DNA of 64,000 nucleotides from Exophiala sp. HKRS030 (Eukaryota > Ascomycota > Eurotiomycetes > Chaetothyriales > Herpotrichiellaceae): contig JAHWDD010000008.1 of the NCBI GenBank assembly GCA_023897205.1, forward strand, positions 1,178,001 to 1,242,000. The letters run 5' to 3'. The notes under the pieces are model-generated. The model saw nothing but the letters and a program-made list of their open reading frames with translations. It made no database searches and had not been told where the DNA came from. The translations under genes were made by a program, and so were the position numbers. Below, piece after piece: positions 22,752-33,948 of this stretch. The first letter of the stretch is position 1; each line of letters opens with the position of its first letter.

Positions 22752-23776
22752 TACATTTACAGCTGGCTTGATCACGTGAATAAAAAGCTCGACTACAGGT
22801 CACCATGGTGTCCTTTTCGATGCGTCGGGTTTACAGTGTCATCATGTCTTTAATGGTGGTCCTTAAAACGCTATGTTCATAGTCATGGCAGCGCATACCT
22901 GACTTTGGTGTGTGTCTGTCTGTGGGTGTGACTGGCTGACTGTCTGTTTGTCTGTCTCTGATTGTTGTTAACGATGCAGGCAGGACAATAATTACAACAA
23001 GGCACTCAGTCGTAATGAGACAAAGGTTCAGAAACGACCATGTTTATGATGAGAAGGTCCTTGGATAGCGGGGGCAGAGAAGAGACCCGCTAAAGGCGGC
23101 GGGGAATTTTCCATGCGGACAACTTTATCCCGACCCGCGTACTCCGTACATTACGGAGTATTATTGTTCCTCTTCCGGAGTCCTGCGCCCAATTAATGAA
23201 TTTTGAGCCTTTGTCAGGCCTACGGAGCAACTACGAGCCGCAGTTTCCCAAGCTTTGTACTTGTACAGTATGACGCAGATTGGAAATTGGAGTCCAAAAA
23301 AATAGCCTTACATACGGAATACATACACTACTCGTAATACCTTCCCGCAGTACGCATTACGCAGGATGCCAACCCAGAGTTCCCGCGCCGTGTCAACTGC
23401 GCAGTGTCTGCCTTGTTGAGCTTCGACTTTTCCCACTTCTGCCCATAGACTTGACATCTACTGGTTGAAGGGCCTTTTTTTCTTTCACAAAAGCACACCG
23501 TCCAACCTTGCCATCAATGACAGGGTAACTTCACTTGTGCTTTGGCGAGAAGGATTTCCATCCTGCACAATTTCACCGGCCTTTGTTTCCAACGCGCGAT
23601 AGTGTCTGAAAAAAAAGGCCAAATCTCGCATCTCGCATCTCACATCTCGCCAGCGAATCGCACGTGTCAAGCGTTTCCCCTCTTCTCCGTCCTCTCACCA
23701 CGAGCATTTCAGATCGTTCAACCCAATTCCCTGGCCAGCCACGCCTTGTCTGTGCTTGCGCATCACGTCGACAGCC
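22752..23776. other. Intergenic region upstream of CDS1
   Basis: No gene seen. Contains a TGTCTGTCTG-type simple-sequence stretch near 22910-22955 and a 9-3-9 inverted repeat of TACTCCGTA/TACGGAGTA at 23140-23160. The last 300 nt have CATCTCGCATCTC repeats near 23624-23650, probably in the CDS1 promoter or 5' UTR. Confidence 0.4.
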
Positions 23777-25249
23777 ATGCCCAAACCAAAGTCGGTTCAG
23801 TTCCAGCATCGGAGAAATGCCAACGGGACTGGCGACCGCCGTCGAACGCCGTCGAGCTCCAGCGAATCCGCATCAGACCCCCCGAGTCCTACAAAAGAAG
23901 CCGCAGGCTCCAAGAACAATGGCACAATACTCAAGGGAGAGAAGCCTCGGGTAGAGCCATCCGAGTATGAAAAGAAAAAGGCGACCTTCATCACACGTAC
24001 AATATGGACTTTGGCCATGATAGGAGGCTTCTTCGGTGCCATGTTCGCCGGACATGTGTACGTCTTGATGATCATCACCATGGTTCAAATTGTTTCTTTC
24101 AAAGAGGTCATTGCAATTGCACAAGTTCCGGCGAAACAGAGGGATCTCCCTTTGACCCGATCGCTCAACTGGTACTTCCTCGCTGTGACAATGTACTTTC
24201 TCTACGGCGAAAGCGTCATTTACTATTTCAAGCATATTCTGCTGGTGGACAAGGTCTTGCTTCCCTTCGCTACGCATCACCGTTTCATCAGTTTCATGAT
24301 GTACATCTTTGGTAAGTACTGCACCTATGAAGAGAGCGCCTTGAAGACTGACCTCTGCAGGTTTTGTCTTCTTCGTGGCGTCCTTGAAAAAGGGTCACTA
24401 CCGCTTTCAATTCACCCAATTCGCCTGGACTCACATGGCGTTGTACTTGATCAACGTACAAGCGCATTTCATGATGAACAATGTCTTTGAGGGAATGATT
24501 TGGTTCTTCCTGCCAGCTTCCCTGGTCATCACCAACGACATCTTCGCCTACATTTGTGGCATAACCTTTGGACGTACCCAACTCATCAAAATTTCTCCTA
24601 AGAAGACAGTCGAGGGGTTTGTCGGAGCCTGGATCTGCACCATCATTTTCGGCTTCGGACTCACCAACATCCTGATGCGCTACAAATACTTCATCTGCCC
24701 CGTCAATGATCTTGGTTCAAACATCTACACGGGTCTTGAATGCACTCCAAATCCAGTATTCACACCCCGCCCATACGACTTGGCCCCATGGACCGGTCTG
24801 AACTACACCGTCTGGATCGCCGACATGCAGTTCCACATCCTGGTTTTTGCAACCTTTGCGTCCCTTATAGCGCCGTTCGGTGGATTCTTCGCGTCGGGTC
24901 TCAAGAGAACCTTTAAGATCAAGGACTTTGGCGACAGTATCCCAGGTCATGGAGGCATGACCGACCGGATGGACTGTCAGTTTATCATGGGCTTCTTTGC
25001 CTACATGTACTACCAGAGTTTTATTGCTGTTTACAAGACCAGCGTTGGTAGCGTCATCGAATCCGCCATTGTCGGCCTGACCCCCGAAGAACAAGTCGAA
25101 GTCGTCAAGGGGTTGGGCAAATACTTGTACAATCAAGGCATTGTTCCCGAAGAGGTCAGTACACAACCCCATTCCTACTACGCGCCTGGCCATGCTCACG
25201 CTGCAGATAGGTGCTCAAATGTCTCACAACTCAACTGTCCAAAAGATAA
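23777..25249 (+). CDS. cds1: Phosphatidate cytidylyltransferase (CDP-diacylglycerol synthase)
   Basis: Makes CDP-diacylglycerol from phosphatidic acid and CTP in the ER, the precursor for phosphatidylinositol, phosphatidylserine and cardiolipin. Exons 23777-24311, 24361-25154 and 25211-25249 give 455 aa. Introns are GTAAGT...CAG (49 nt) and GTCAGT...TAG (56 nt). The last exon is only 39 nt (VLKCLTTQLSKR). A basic, Ser-rich cytosolic N terminus is followed by about eight membrane helices. The family signature is intact: LKRTFKIKDFGDSIPGHGG followed by MTDRMD, with the catalytic Asp pair. The start MPKPKSVQF is preferred over the upstream in-frame ATG at 23756, which adds only seven residues. 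Length and motifs match fungal Cds1. Confidence 0.95.
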
Positions 25250-25677
25250 AGTGCTGCCTCGACGACTGCGCACAAGAGTGGCTTTATTAATTTTCTTTAT
25301 AACATTCGATCGGACAATATCCGTGTACTCCAAACTTGATCTCATGAGCTAGCATTGCGGTGGAGTCCTGGGCTCCCGACGGTAGCAGACTTGCCATCAC
25401 CATGGGAATTGTGAAAGTTCTTTGACTAGCTAGATGATGAAATTGATGCTGGTGGGCCGACCAGAGCACGACTCGGGATTGGCGTGCTGGTGGTGTTATC
25501 AACGGGCGCGAAAGTGGTTGATGGTCGCACATGTTGCGCGTACGTTAGGTAGTTTCTCGTCGTGCTCGGCGACGATGGCATGTGCTGTGGTGGAGGCGCC
25601 AAAAAGTTGAACGTGGCTTTGGGGTGGTAATGACAATATGACTTCTTTGATTACTCGTAGCAATCATGTTCGGTGGC
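25250..25677. other. Intergenic region between convergent CDS1 and LSM4
   Basis: Contains both 3' UTRs. No gene or strong structure seen. Confidence 0.4.
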
Positions 25678-26276
25678 TCAACTCTGACCCCTTCCTCTAC
25701 CGCGAGGCCCTCCTCCACCTCGACCGCGACCACGTCCTCGATCTCCTCGGTCTCCTCGATCTCCTCGGCCCCCTTGGTCGCCGCCACGATGGTGGGGGCC
25801 ACCGCGACCACCTCGTTGACCATCGTAACCGGCGTGGTGGCGATGTTGTTGTTGTTGCTGCTGCTGCTGTTCCCGGGCGAGATCGACGATTTCTTCGGGG
25901 ACCCGTAGATATTTGATCTAAAAAGATGTTACAAATCCAAAACTCGGTCGACCGACACGAGAAAAAGTTGCAGGTAGGTAGGTGGGTGGGTGGGGTAAGA
26001 GTACTCACGTTGTTGCCTCTGATGTAGACCTCCGGTAGCCTCCAAAACCTGTCACCCTCGGGGCTGGTCTGGACGACCTCCTTGAGGGTCAAGTTCATCC
26101 ACGTGTCGCAATTCACCAGGTGACCGTTCAGGGTCTCGCCGTTCTTGAGCTCGACGAGCATCGGATGACCCTGCGCCGCCGTGAGGAGGCCCAAGGGAAG
26201 CTAGACACGGGTATGAGTAAAAAAGTGACGATGATGATGTTGTTGTTTTGTTGTTTTTCCCCCGTTCACTTACCAT
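25678..26276 (-). CDS. lsm4: U6 snRNA-associated Sm-like protein LSm4
   Basis: Subunit of the Lsm1-7 (mRNA decapping) and Lsm2-8 (U6 snRNA) rings. Exons on the minus strand: 26274-26276 (the ATG alone), 26009-26200 and 25678-25917, giving 144 aa. Introns start GTAAGT and GTGAGT and end in TAG. The Sm fold begins [20 protein letters not shown] and contains Sm1 [15 protein letters not shown] and Sm2 VYIRGNNIKYLRVP. The C-terminal tail has eight glutamines, then about 50 residues rich in RGG/RG/GDR, as in LSm4 tails that support P-body formation. The ATG-only first exon is required: without it the Sm domain would begin at an internal codon, losing MLP. Convergent with CDS1, with 428 nt between the stops. 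Confidence 0.93.
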
Positions 26277-26642
26277 GGTTTTTTTTTTCGCAAAGCTGTC
26301 CAGCAAATGTGGTTGTCAAAACTCTAGTGTGATCAAAAAAACCGAGAACCGACGATCAAAAAAGGAAAAAAAAGGACTGGATCTTGGAGGGTCGCCTTTT
26401 AGAAATACAAAAAGATGTCGATGAGAAACGAGTCTTGGTGGTGACATGGACATTTCAAGAGACCTTGACACTTTTAATTGGATGATGCCAAGGATTTTGG
26501 GAGAAAACTACTCGCCGCTTTGGATCGTCCTCCCCCCCTCTCCCTCCCCGCTTCTGGCCTAGAGGTGATGCCGCCCTATTGTCTCGAGCACCGCAACTAC
26601 AAGTTGAAAATAAAAACAAGGACATCATCGATTGGACCCCAG

Positions 26643-26674
<32 letters not shown>

Positions 26675-27109
26675 TTCGCGGGGGGGGGATCAGATCAGAT
26701 ATACTTCTTCACTGATGACTTGCAAGTTGATCGCAGGGGATTATTGCCACGTACAATGAAACCGCTCTATCCCCCGTCGAGGCTTTCGATACTACAGGCG
26801 CATATCCCATTGAAAATTTGACCTTCTTCACGGATTTTGTAGAAATGGTTGTTGTTGTTGTTGTTGTTCAATTCTCCATCGATTAAATCCTCGTTTTGAG
26901 GCCAATCGTGGTGTTTTTGGTCGTCATCTACCACCCGCGTCTACCAACCCTTCCGCCTCGATGACAACCTCGATCCTCTCTCCTCAACACTCCTCACCGC
27001 GTCGATCAAATTGTTGTCGCCCTGTGGAAATGTTTGTCCCATTCATGTCTAATGGCTAATTGCTAGGTTCTTCAGATCCTTCTCCGTTCTCTCACCTTCT
27101 ACGCAGGTG
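26277..27109. repeat. Gene-free region with trinucleotide microsatellites
   Basis: Simple repeats include a (GAT)n tract at 26643-26675, a G run near 26681-26688 and a (GTT)n tract at 26848-26868. No protein-like ORF. It separates LSM4 from a transposase relic. Confidence 0.7.
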
Positions 27110-27720
27110 CGCCCAACTCTTGAATCGGCCTGTCCTTTTTGAATCGCCCAGACGTTCTCCATGGGTTTGAGATCCGGTGAGTACACAGAGACCATTCGAG
27201 TCGAGATGTTGCAACTTGTCAAACCATTTCTCGGTGGACATTGACTTTATGGATGGAAGCATTGTCGAGCGTCAAGATACGGTCTGATTCCCAACACCTA
27301 GGTATCTGATCGTCCGAGTACTTGAATATCAAATCCACCACCGAGACCCCTTTTTCTTCCTTTGATTGAGAATCTCACACCATGACAACGAGACCCGAAC
27401 GTTCTTTGATCTATAGAGGCCCCGACCATGATAGAAAGATCCTCTCTTCCTTCGAGATGAGGCACCATCATCTTCTCATGCCACCTTTTGTTGCGGCGTT
27501 CGAGAAAGACCCAAGTTGGGTGTCTCCCCAGAGCCTCGTTCCAAGGAGCATTCGTCGCCAAAAAAAAAATAAATCACTCTTTCCCACTCATCGGCGCGCC
27601 AATCCTCCTGCCGGTAACTCGGTAATCTGTACTCCGTGACCGAGTAAGAAAGGACTTTTTCACTCGTACTCCTGGTACCAGGACGAGACACTTCCCAAAT
27701 CATCCGGCGAGAGACTTGGA
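27110..27720 (-). pseudogene. Degenerate Tc1/mariner-type DDE transposase
   Basis: Read on the minus strand, broken frames carry the order of blocks seen in fungal Tc1/mariner transposases. First comes an EDWRADEWERVI-like segment (about 27575-27610). Then comes GDECSLERGSG with the first catalytic Asp (about 27530-27562), then TPQQK/WHEKMMVPHLEGRED and LSIMVGAS. Next is LTLDNASIHK with the second Asp (GAC at 27264-27266), then YSPDLKPMENVW with the third acidic residue (Glu codon 27157-27159). The spacing between the last two acidic positions is about 34-35 residues, as expected for a DD34E-like core, but at least three frameshifts interrupt the reading. I did not find convincing terminal inverted repeats or the helix-turn-helix N terminus. 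Inactive relic. Confidence 0.65.
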
Positions 27721-29215
27721 GCTTTCCGGTCGCCAGCCCTGGCGAACAAAACAAACCACTTGCCTTTTTCTGCCCTTGCATTTTTTTCCCCTCGACCGGA
27801 CATGGGTCCTGCACTGACGTATCGACGGGCGTTTGTCACGCGAGTTCTTTCGTCGCTCGTTGAAGAGACTTCAAACCAACCTTGTTGCAACCCCGATGAC
27901 GGGAAACGAGGACACGGGTTGGTTCGACGCGGTGCCCACGTTTGATGACATGGTGAGAGGGTCGGGGGTGTGTATGACCTTACGCGTTGGTTGATGTTGA
28001 AACTCGTTACTGTACATTTGGGCACCAGGTAGGGTAGCCATTTATGTACCCTGTACCCTGTATGGATAACGAGCGAGATACGAGTACGAGAAAACCGAAG
28101 ACTTCCTAGCACGAGTACTCACCGTACTGGGGTTTGACGACATGGGAAAGAGTACACTCGTCTCTCCTTTTGATAACTGTAGACTTCTCCGAGGACGCGC
28201 GGCAGGACATTTTTTTGTTGTCGTACGGAGTACGCGATGCTTTTAGCGTTGAAACGGTCCCAAAAAATGTTTATTTGGTGGCGGCGACGGGTGGTTCGTC
28301 ATCCTTTGACCGTAAAAAGGTAATATAGCCTCCAGTGCCCTGGATTAGGAGATTGGGATTGGGTGGTTTAATTTTACCTAGGCACAAATGTACCAAAGCT
28401 GGCTGGGGCCCTTTTATTATTAGCTGTTGCTCTGTGCGCCGTTTGGGGATCATCATAGCACACAATAGGAAAGGAGTACGGGGGCAACTAGCATTGAAAC
28501 AATGCTGTGCTTGACTTTTCAAGGTACTCCGTACAGTACGGAGTACTTTGTCCAATAATAGTATACTGTATGCAGTAACCAACACCAAAGAATACTGCTG
28601 CCTACAAAGTACCAAAACAAGGCACCTTCTCTCCCATTTCCTTCTTGAGTAAAGACTGAAAAGCGCATGACCTTGTGGCGAACGAACTGAAAGTCCGTAA
28701 TGTCGTGCTCCGTATAACCCACTGAGTCCTTTCTCAATGCATTGAGCTAGCTATTGTAGACTCCATGTGTTCCAAAATATTCGTGCGTCGTGACTCGGTC
28801 TTTCTGGCCACGCGACCAGCGCCGGCCGTCGATATCATGGCACGCATCGTACTTCAAGTGTCGCGTGACCACGTAACAATAAGTTGAGATCGTCCGGAAA
28901 CCAAAATCCGATGTTTCATCGAATACATCAACCCTCCACATCGAGGTCGTGATTCGAAACTTCGGCTCTCTAATCGTGTTTGCTCGTATAGTGACTGTCT
29001 GTACTCCGTGTGCGCTAAGTGTTAAGCCTGGTGGATCGATACCTCCTATCGTAAGCTCTGCTGCCAGTAAAGATATCCTGATTCGTGATACGGGTCTTTT
29101 GTTCAAATCTCCCCAGTCATGCAGCTAGCAGGTGGACACGGAAATTATGAGTCGAATGAGCGACTCGACCCATCCTGGCGATAGGTGTACTGTAGGTCTG
29201 CAATGTGATGAGACC
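27721..29215. other. Gene-poor flank of the transposase relic
   Basis: About 1.5 kb without a supported gene. Contains TACGGAGTA at 28224-28232, the second 9-3-9 inverted repeat (28525-28545), and further partial copies of the same motif near 27628, 28707 and 29011. May include eroded 5' transposon sequence. Confidence 0.4.
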
Positions 29216-30617
29216 TCAATCCTGCCCCTTTGACCAATGCTTACACAACCCGAACAGGGAACGGCATACTTTGCCAAATTCGGCCACCGCATCGAATGAA
29301 CGCCAACTTCCCTGTGCTCGGTGCCAGACTCTGGCAGCAGGATCGGTCACAGGTTTCGAACCCATGTTGCCGTATCGGCCACGTCCTGGGCTGAATCCTG
29401 TAATGGGAAGGATCAGGACGTCTTCAACCAGTTTACTGCGTCCGCCGTCATCTAGTCCCGTCAGAGCGTTCCAGCGCAGTCCTGCCTGGCCCTTCAACCA
29501 AGACTTCGTGGCGATTGTCACCGCTTGAGGACCAGTGAGTGCCAGCGGGCCGATGTGGTGCAATTGTTTGATAGCCGAGGGGGTCGTAATCGTGCCGTTA
29601 TTCTGTGCGGCGATCTCGCCCAACCAGTGGGTCAAGATATCCATAAAGTGTAGAAGTACGGGATGTGCTGGCGCAGATGCCAACGCCCATTGTGTAAGCT
29701 GGAGGGGGAACGTGTAGCCCATGCGCCAATAGTCGTCCGACATGGGAGGACAATCTGCTTCGAGACCGAATATCAATCCGACCGGGGTGGTGGAATTGAA
29801 TGTCTTGTTCGTCATAGGATCAGTCCATGGTGCAACATCATCAGGAGTGACCCAGTATTTAGGTTGTCGCAATGGTTGAGTGTCAATGTCGGCGTACTAT
29901 GAGATGTCAGTACACTGATGGCATAGCATGATAAGTGTTGCAATGGCATACAACGCCCCCAAACCATTTAACTACCAGAATCCGAAAGATATCCGTTCGC
30001 TCAACGTTGGCTGGTAGGTTGACAAAGGTTTCAACAAAGTCGGGTTCAAATTCGTGGAGAAATTGCATAATGCCGTCGTCCTCCCAGAAGAAGTAGGCCA
30101 TTTCGTCGCGAACTACGTGTTGCAGCCAGCTCTCGACACTATTTCGAAGGAGATCGCTCCATTTGTTCGCATAACGAGTCTTCCAAGTCTGATGAAGAAT
30201 AAGGGGAATCGCCGAGTTGTGCATCTTGCGATGCTTGCTGGCGTTGGCAGCATGAGAGGCTAAGAGCGCTGCATCGACGATATTTTCCGGTTGAATGTTT
30301 GGAGCTGGCAACCAGTGTGGTGGGATGTACCATGCTGTCAATGATTAGCAGCTACTCGATCCGGCCAGTATAAAAGCCTCAGGGATTAGAATGGGAAAGT
30401 TAATTCGCCGCGCGCCTCGACGACAGGACAACTCACTACCTCCAGTTCCATTGAAACTGTGCACATGCTTGTACAGCAATGGGTGGTCTTGCTGCAATTG
30501 CGCCGAGGTAACCTTTCGTGGTCCATGATTTCTCACAGGCAGGAAATACCAAAAGAAGAAAATTGAAAATAAAACAGAAGGAAATATTCTGCGCGAGGAG
30601 AGGCACGCGACTCTCAT
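29216..30617 (-). CDS. GT32 (OCH1-like) glycosyltransferase
   Basis: Type II Golgi glycosyltransferase of family GT32, which includes Och1 alpha-1,6-mannosyltransferases and sphingolipid mannosyltransferases. Exons on the minus strand are 30440-30617, 29952-30334 and 29216-29896 (413 aa). The introns are GTAGTG...CAG (105 nt) and GTATGC...TAG (55 nt). The N terminus has a short basic stretch and signal anchor (FPSVLFSIFFFWYFLP). The catalytic domain begins PLILHQTWKTRYANKW. Splicing of exons 2 and 3 builds the nucleotide-sugar/metal site WFGGVYADIDTQPL (DXD). An in-frame ATG six codons upstream (30635) is possible. Acceptor and linkage cannot be assigned from sequence. Confidence 0.9.
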
Positions 30618-31575
30618 GTTGGGAACTGCACACACGGCATCAAGGAGAAGTTCGGAGAAGGAAAACGGTTACGCAAAGTTGAGCAGAAAGGAAAAGGTGT
30701 GTGAAAGGACAGCTCAAACAAGGTTTGGCCAGAACCGGCCGCCAACCTTTAGCAGCAGAGCAGGGTTAAACCCAAGGCGCTGTCATAGGATCCTGGACAT
30801 TCGGGGCAGCCTCAGAGCATGAGAGTCGTCACTGTGGCTGTTCAATCGATTTGCACCAAGGCAGACTCCAACCAGAATGGGGAAAGGTTCCTGTACACCG
30901 TATAATCTGGTTGAAGGGGTCTCGTAAATTGAGGTGGACGAGGCGACGACGAAGTCTACTGTAGTCCAGTCACTTTTGCAGGTGGTGTCATCCCGTCGTT
31001 GGAGACGCGTGTATGATTTCGACCACAATGATTGGGTCGACGGCAAATCTGTTACCAAACCGCCTTTGGTGGGGTGAATTCCAAGCTCGAGCTCGAGTGT
31101 TGGGAGAATCCCGCACCTCGAGGATGGGAAATCTTGTCACGGCTATTGCGCTCGGCGTGGCGACCGAGAGCACCAGCTTCTGGAAGGAACAGGTGGTGTC
31201 GATATCGAGCAAGGCTGGTTACATTTGTGCCTTTGGTGATGGACAGAAGAACAGATGAAGAAGAGTAGCGTAAATGAGAGGAAAGAGCAGATGCGTGTCA
31301 GATTTAGGTCCCATCACGTGATGATGTTCTGCTTATGTCACGTTGGCCATGGTCACGTTCCTCCAGGCACTCCGAACGGTCATTACAGTAGGTGTGAAAG
31401 TGGGCTGGAACAACGACGAGACTCATGTGCAGCAAACGTCCTTCAGCTGGCACTTTCATTGAGATTCTACCAGTATATATTCCCGGCCCACATTATGCAC
31501 CAGCAATTCATGAATCTGACGTCTTGATATCGTCTGAAATGGACGTTCGAGAGCCTTACTTATGCAAAACAACAT
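30618..31575. other. Intergenic region between GT32 and SRP68 genes
   Basis: Upstream of GT32 and downstream of SRP68. Small ORFs on both strands show no family features. Nothing further supported. Confidence 0.4.
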
Positions 31576-33533
31576 CTATCGACCGAATCCGAACCACCCT
31601 CGTTTTGCTGGCTTCTGTTCTTGCTTCTGTCCCGGCGTGGCAGACGCATCTTCTTCAGCGGACCTTCCATTGGTGGCTGCCAGTTCACTTTCGAGTGCCG
31701 CTTTCTGGCTGGGGTATACAATATAATTCCAAGCAATATCGAAGAAAAGCGGCTTAACAGGTACGGGTCGGAGTCGAGGAGGGTAGTTGACGAGATTAGT
31801 CAGGTCAACATTCTCGACGTACTCATTCCGGCCAAGGCGTTCAATCAGCGGAGCAGGCTTGATCGCTTCTCCGATCGTTTGGACTGTAGTAGGTTGCGAC
31901 GACTTTGTAAGGGCTTTGAGATCGGCGAGCGCACGATACTGCGTAATCAGTTTTGTAAGAGTGGAGATTGAGCGCTCAAGATTTGATGAGAAGACATCGA
32001 GTCTAGGTGGCATGTTGGTGGCAACGTCTTCCTTCAGGACGGGCGAGGCTGATTGGGCGAGCTCGAGAGATTTCGCATACAGTGCGAGCGCGTTGACAAT
32101 CTGCGACTTGATCGCTTGCGAACGACCAATGGCGAGACACTTCAGAGCCCGGAAGTAGGCTCGCTTCGCGTCGAGTTCCGTAACGAAGGCCGTGTCCGCT
32201 ATGACACCAGGGAGTTCTTTAACGGCGTCAAGACTTTGCAGAATCAAGTCATAGAGAGCCACACGCTCGCGAAGGCGTGAGAGCTTGCGCCCGGAGCTTT
32301 CTTCCTTGCCCTCACGAATTTTGCCGTCTTTGCGAGCTTTGGAAGGGCGTTTTGATTTCTCAGACTCGAAAGTCAGGCCATCGTCTATGCCGCAGAGCAC
32401 TCGATTGCGACCGATGCGCCATTCAATAACGGCATAATTTACGGCCGTGCGTGTGACCTGGAGAGATTGCATCCGTGAGTCACCAGGTTCGACTCCTTCA
32501 GCTGCAAGCTCATCAATCGCGGTCTTTGTCGCATCCGCAGCATCCTGTCGAGCTGTAATGACTTCTTCGTAGGCCGTCGCAAGGTCTTTGGCATTGAGGC
32601 TTCCATCGCAATATGATTTGTAAGCCGATGACAGACTGCCTTCTTTCTCCTGAGAAAGCCCTAATGCTTGTGAGATGTTGGCATCTTCCAGCTTGACGTT
32701 GCGTCCGCGCCAGGAGATTGAGGTAGGCACTTCCTTCGGGCCAGTACTGCTCGGAGCAGCGTCGGTAGCCGAGACAAATGCTTGAGGATTGATATTTTCC
32801 AGTTCCTTACGAAGAGCGCCGTCACTGCTGGGGAAGTTCTCAATGGCCATCTCGTTGACTGCTTTGGTGCGCGGCATCTTCATCTGATGCGCAGCATATC
32901 TTATGCTCGGCTCAACGATACCCGACAGTAGATCTTTGAAGGTATCCGTCTTCGAACTTCCTGCCAGCGCAGAGTATACCATGTATGTGAGCGAATAAGC
33001 TTCAACGCATGCCTGCCATCGTCCTCTTTCAAACTCGAGAGTACCTCGAAGCATAGATAGGTAGGCTCGAGCCTCTAGGTCATGCATTTCTGATGCACCG
33101 GTCGCGTTTCGATCTTGTAGAATGTTGACAAGGTTGTCGGCGTACATGATGGCTCTTCTCAGTCTCGACACGATCTGGCGTTTTGTTGAACCTGGCATCG
33201 GCTTCTGGGTGTTTTCTGCAGATTGTGACGACTTCATAGTCATGGCACTCGCCCAGGCGCGCTCGGAACTCGCAAGGAGGAGTTGAACCCATCTAAAGCC
33301 AGGTCAATGATCTGTCTTTGTAAGTGACACCTTTTATCTGCTTACTCTGCATTCTTTGCAACATTTTCGACGGTGACTTGAGATTTTGGTGTGTATTTTC
33401 GGCCACGGTTCGCAGCTCCCAGTCGTCTGCGTAGATTATGGATTTTGCGTGTGGCTTGAGCATGATACGTATTGTAATCACCTCCCAGAAGGGCACGGTC
33501 TCTTTCTGAGACTATTGAGCTGGTGATGTCCAT
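31576..33533 (-). CDS. srp68: Signal recognition particle subunit SRP68
   Basis: Largest SRP protein; binds 7S RNA with SRP72 and helps target nascent secretory chains to the ER. Exons on the minus strand are 33346-33533 and 31576-33292, joined across a 53-nt intron (GTAAGC...TAG) to give 634 aa. The N-terminal RNA-binding region has YNTYHAQATRKIHNLRRRLG, the usual Arg-rich tetratricopeptide-like start. The junction restores NAEWVQLLLASSERAWASAM. The central part is TPR-like helices with a basic KRPSKARKDGK loop. The C terminus ends PAKRGWFGFGR, a short basic/aromatic motif. The ATG at 33533 gives the expected family N terminus. Divergent from the PPR gene across 415 bp. Confidence 0.9.
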
Positions 33534-33948
33534 GATGGGATAAAGAGAGTGTGCGCAGGTATTGGAGGGGCTCGTTGTTGTGTATCATGATACAGTAACA
33601 AGTGTGTGCGTCGGCGAACTAAAGGCCGAGCCTTTTGTGCCTGCGCCGCTTCAAATGGAGACGTCGATGATTCTCCATCTCCATCTCAGTCTTTCACAAC
33701 AACCAATTCTTTTGCCGTACTCTCTCTTTTCGCCGACTCGGTTACTGAGCGTGTTTTCTTTGTTTCTTTGCCTCGGAGCATCTCTCATCCACGATATTAT
33801 GCATTGACTATCCTCCGCGGCACGAAATCGTCAGAACGATTCCTCATTCTACCCATCTCCAAAAAAAAGTCGCATGACATCTAGCAAATAGCTATACCAC
33901 CGCTACCTCATCCTTCTGTCTGACTATCCTCGAGTTCCCGACCGTTCC
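33534..33948. promoter_or_regulatory. Bidirectional promoter between SRP68 and PPR gene
   Basis: 415 bp separate the two divergent start codons, so the promoters must be shared or interleaved. No obvious TATA box; CT-rich stretches are present near 33690-33730, common in fungal housekeeping promoters. Confidence 0.5.

Noticed and set aside
29340..29380. GGTTTCGAACCCATG resembling a tRNA T-arm
   Set aside because: It lies inside the GT32 coding exon and has no partner anticodon or acceptor stem.
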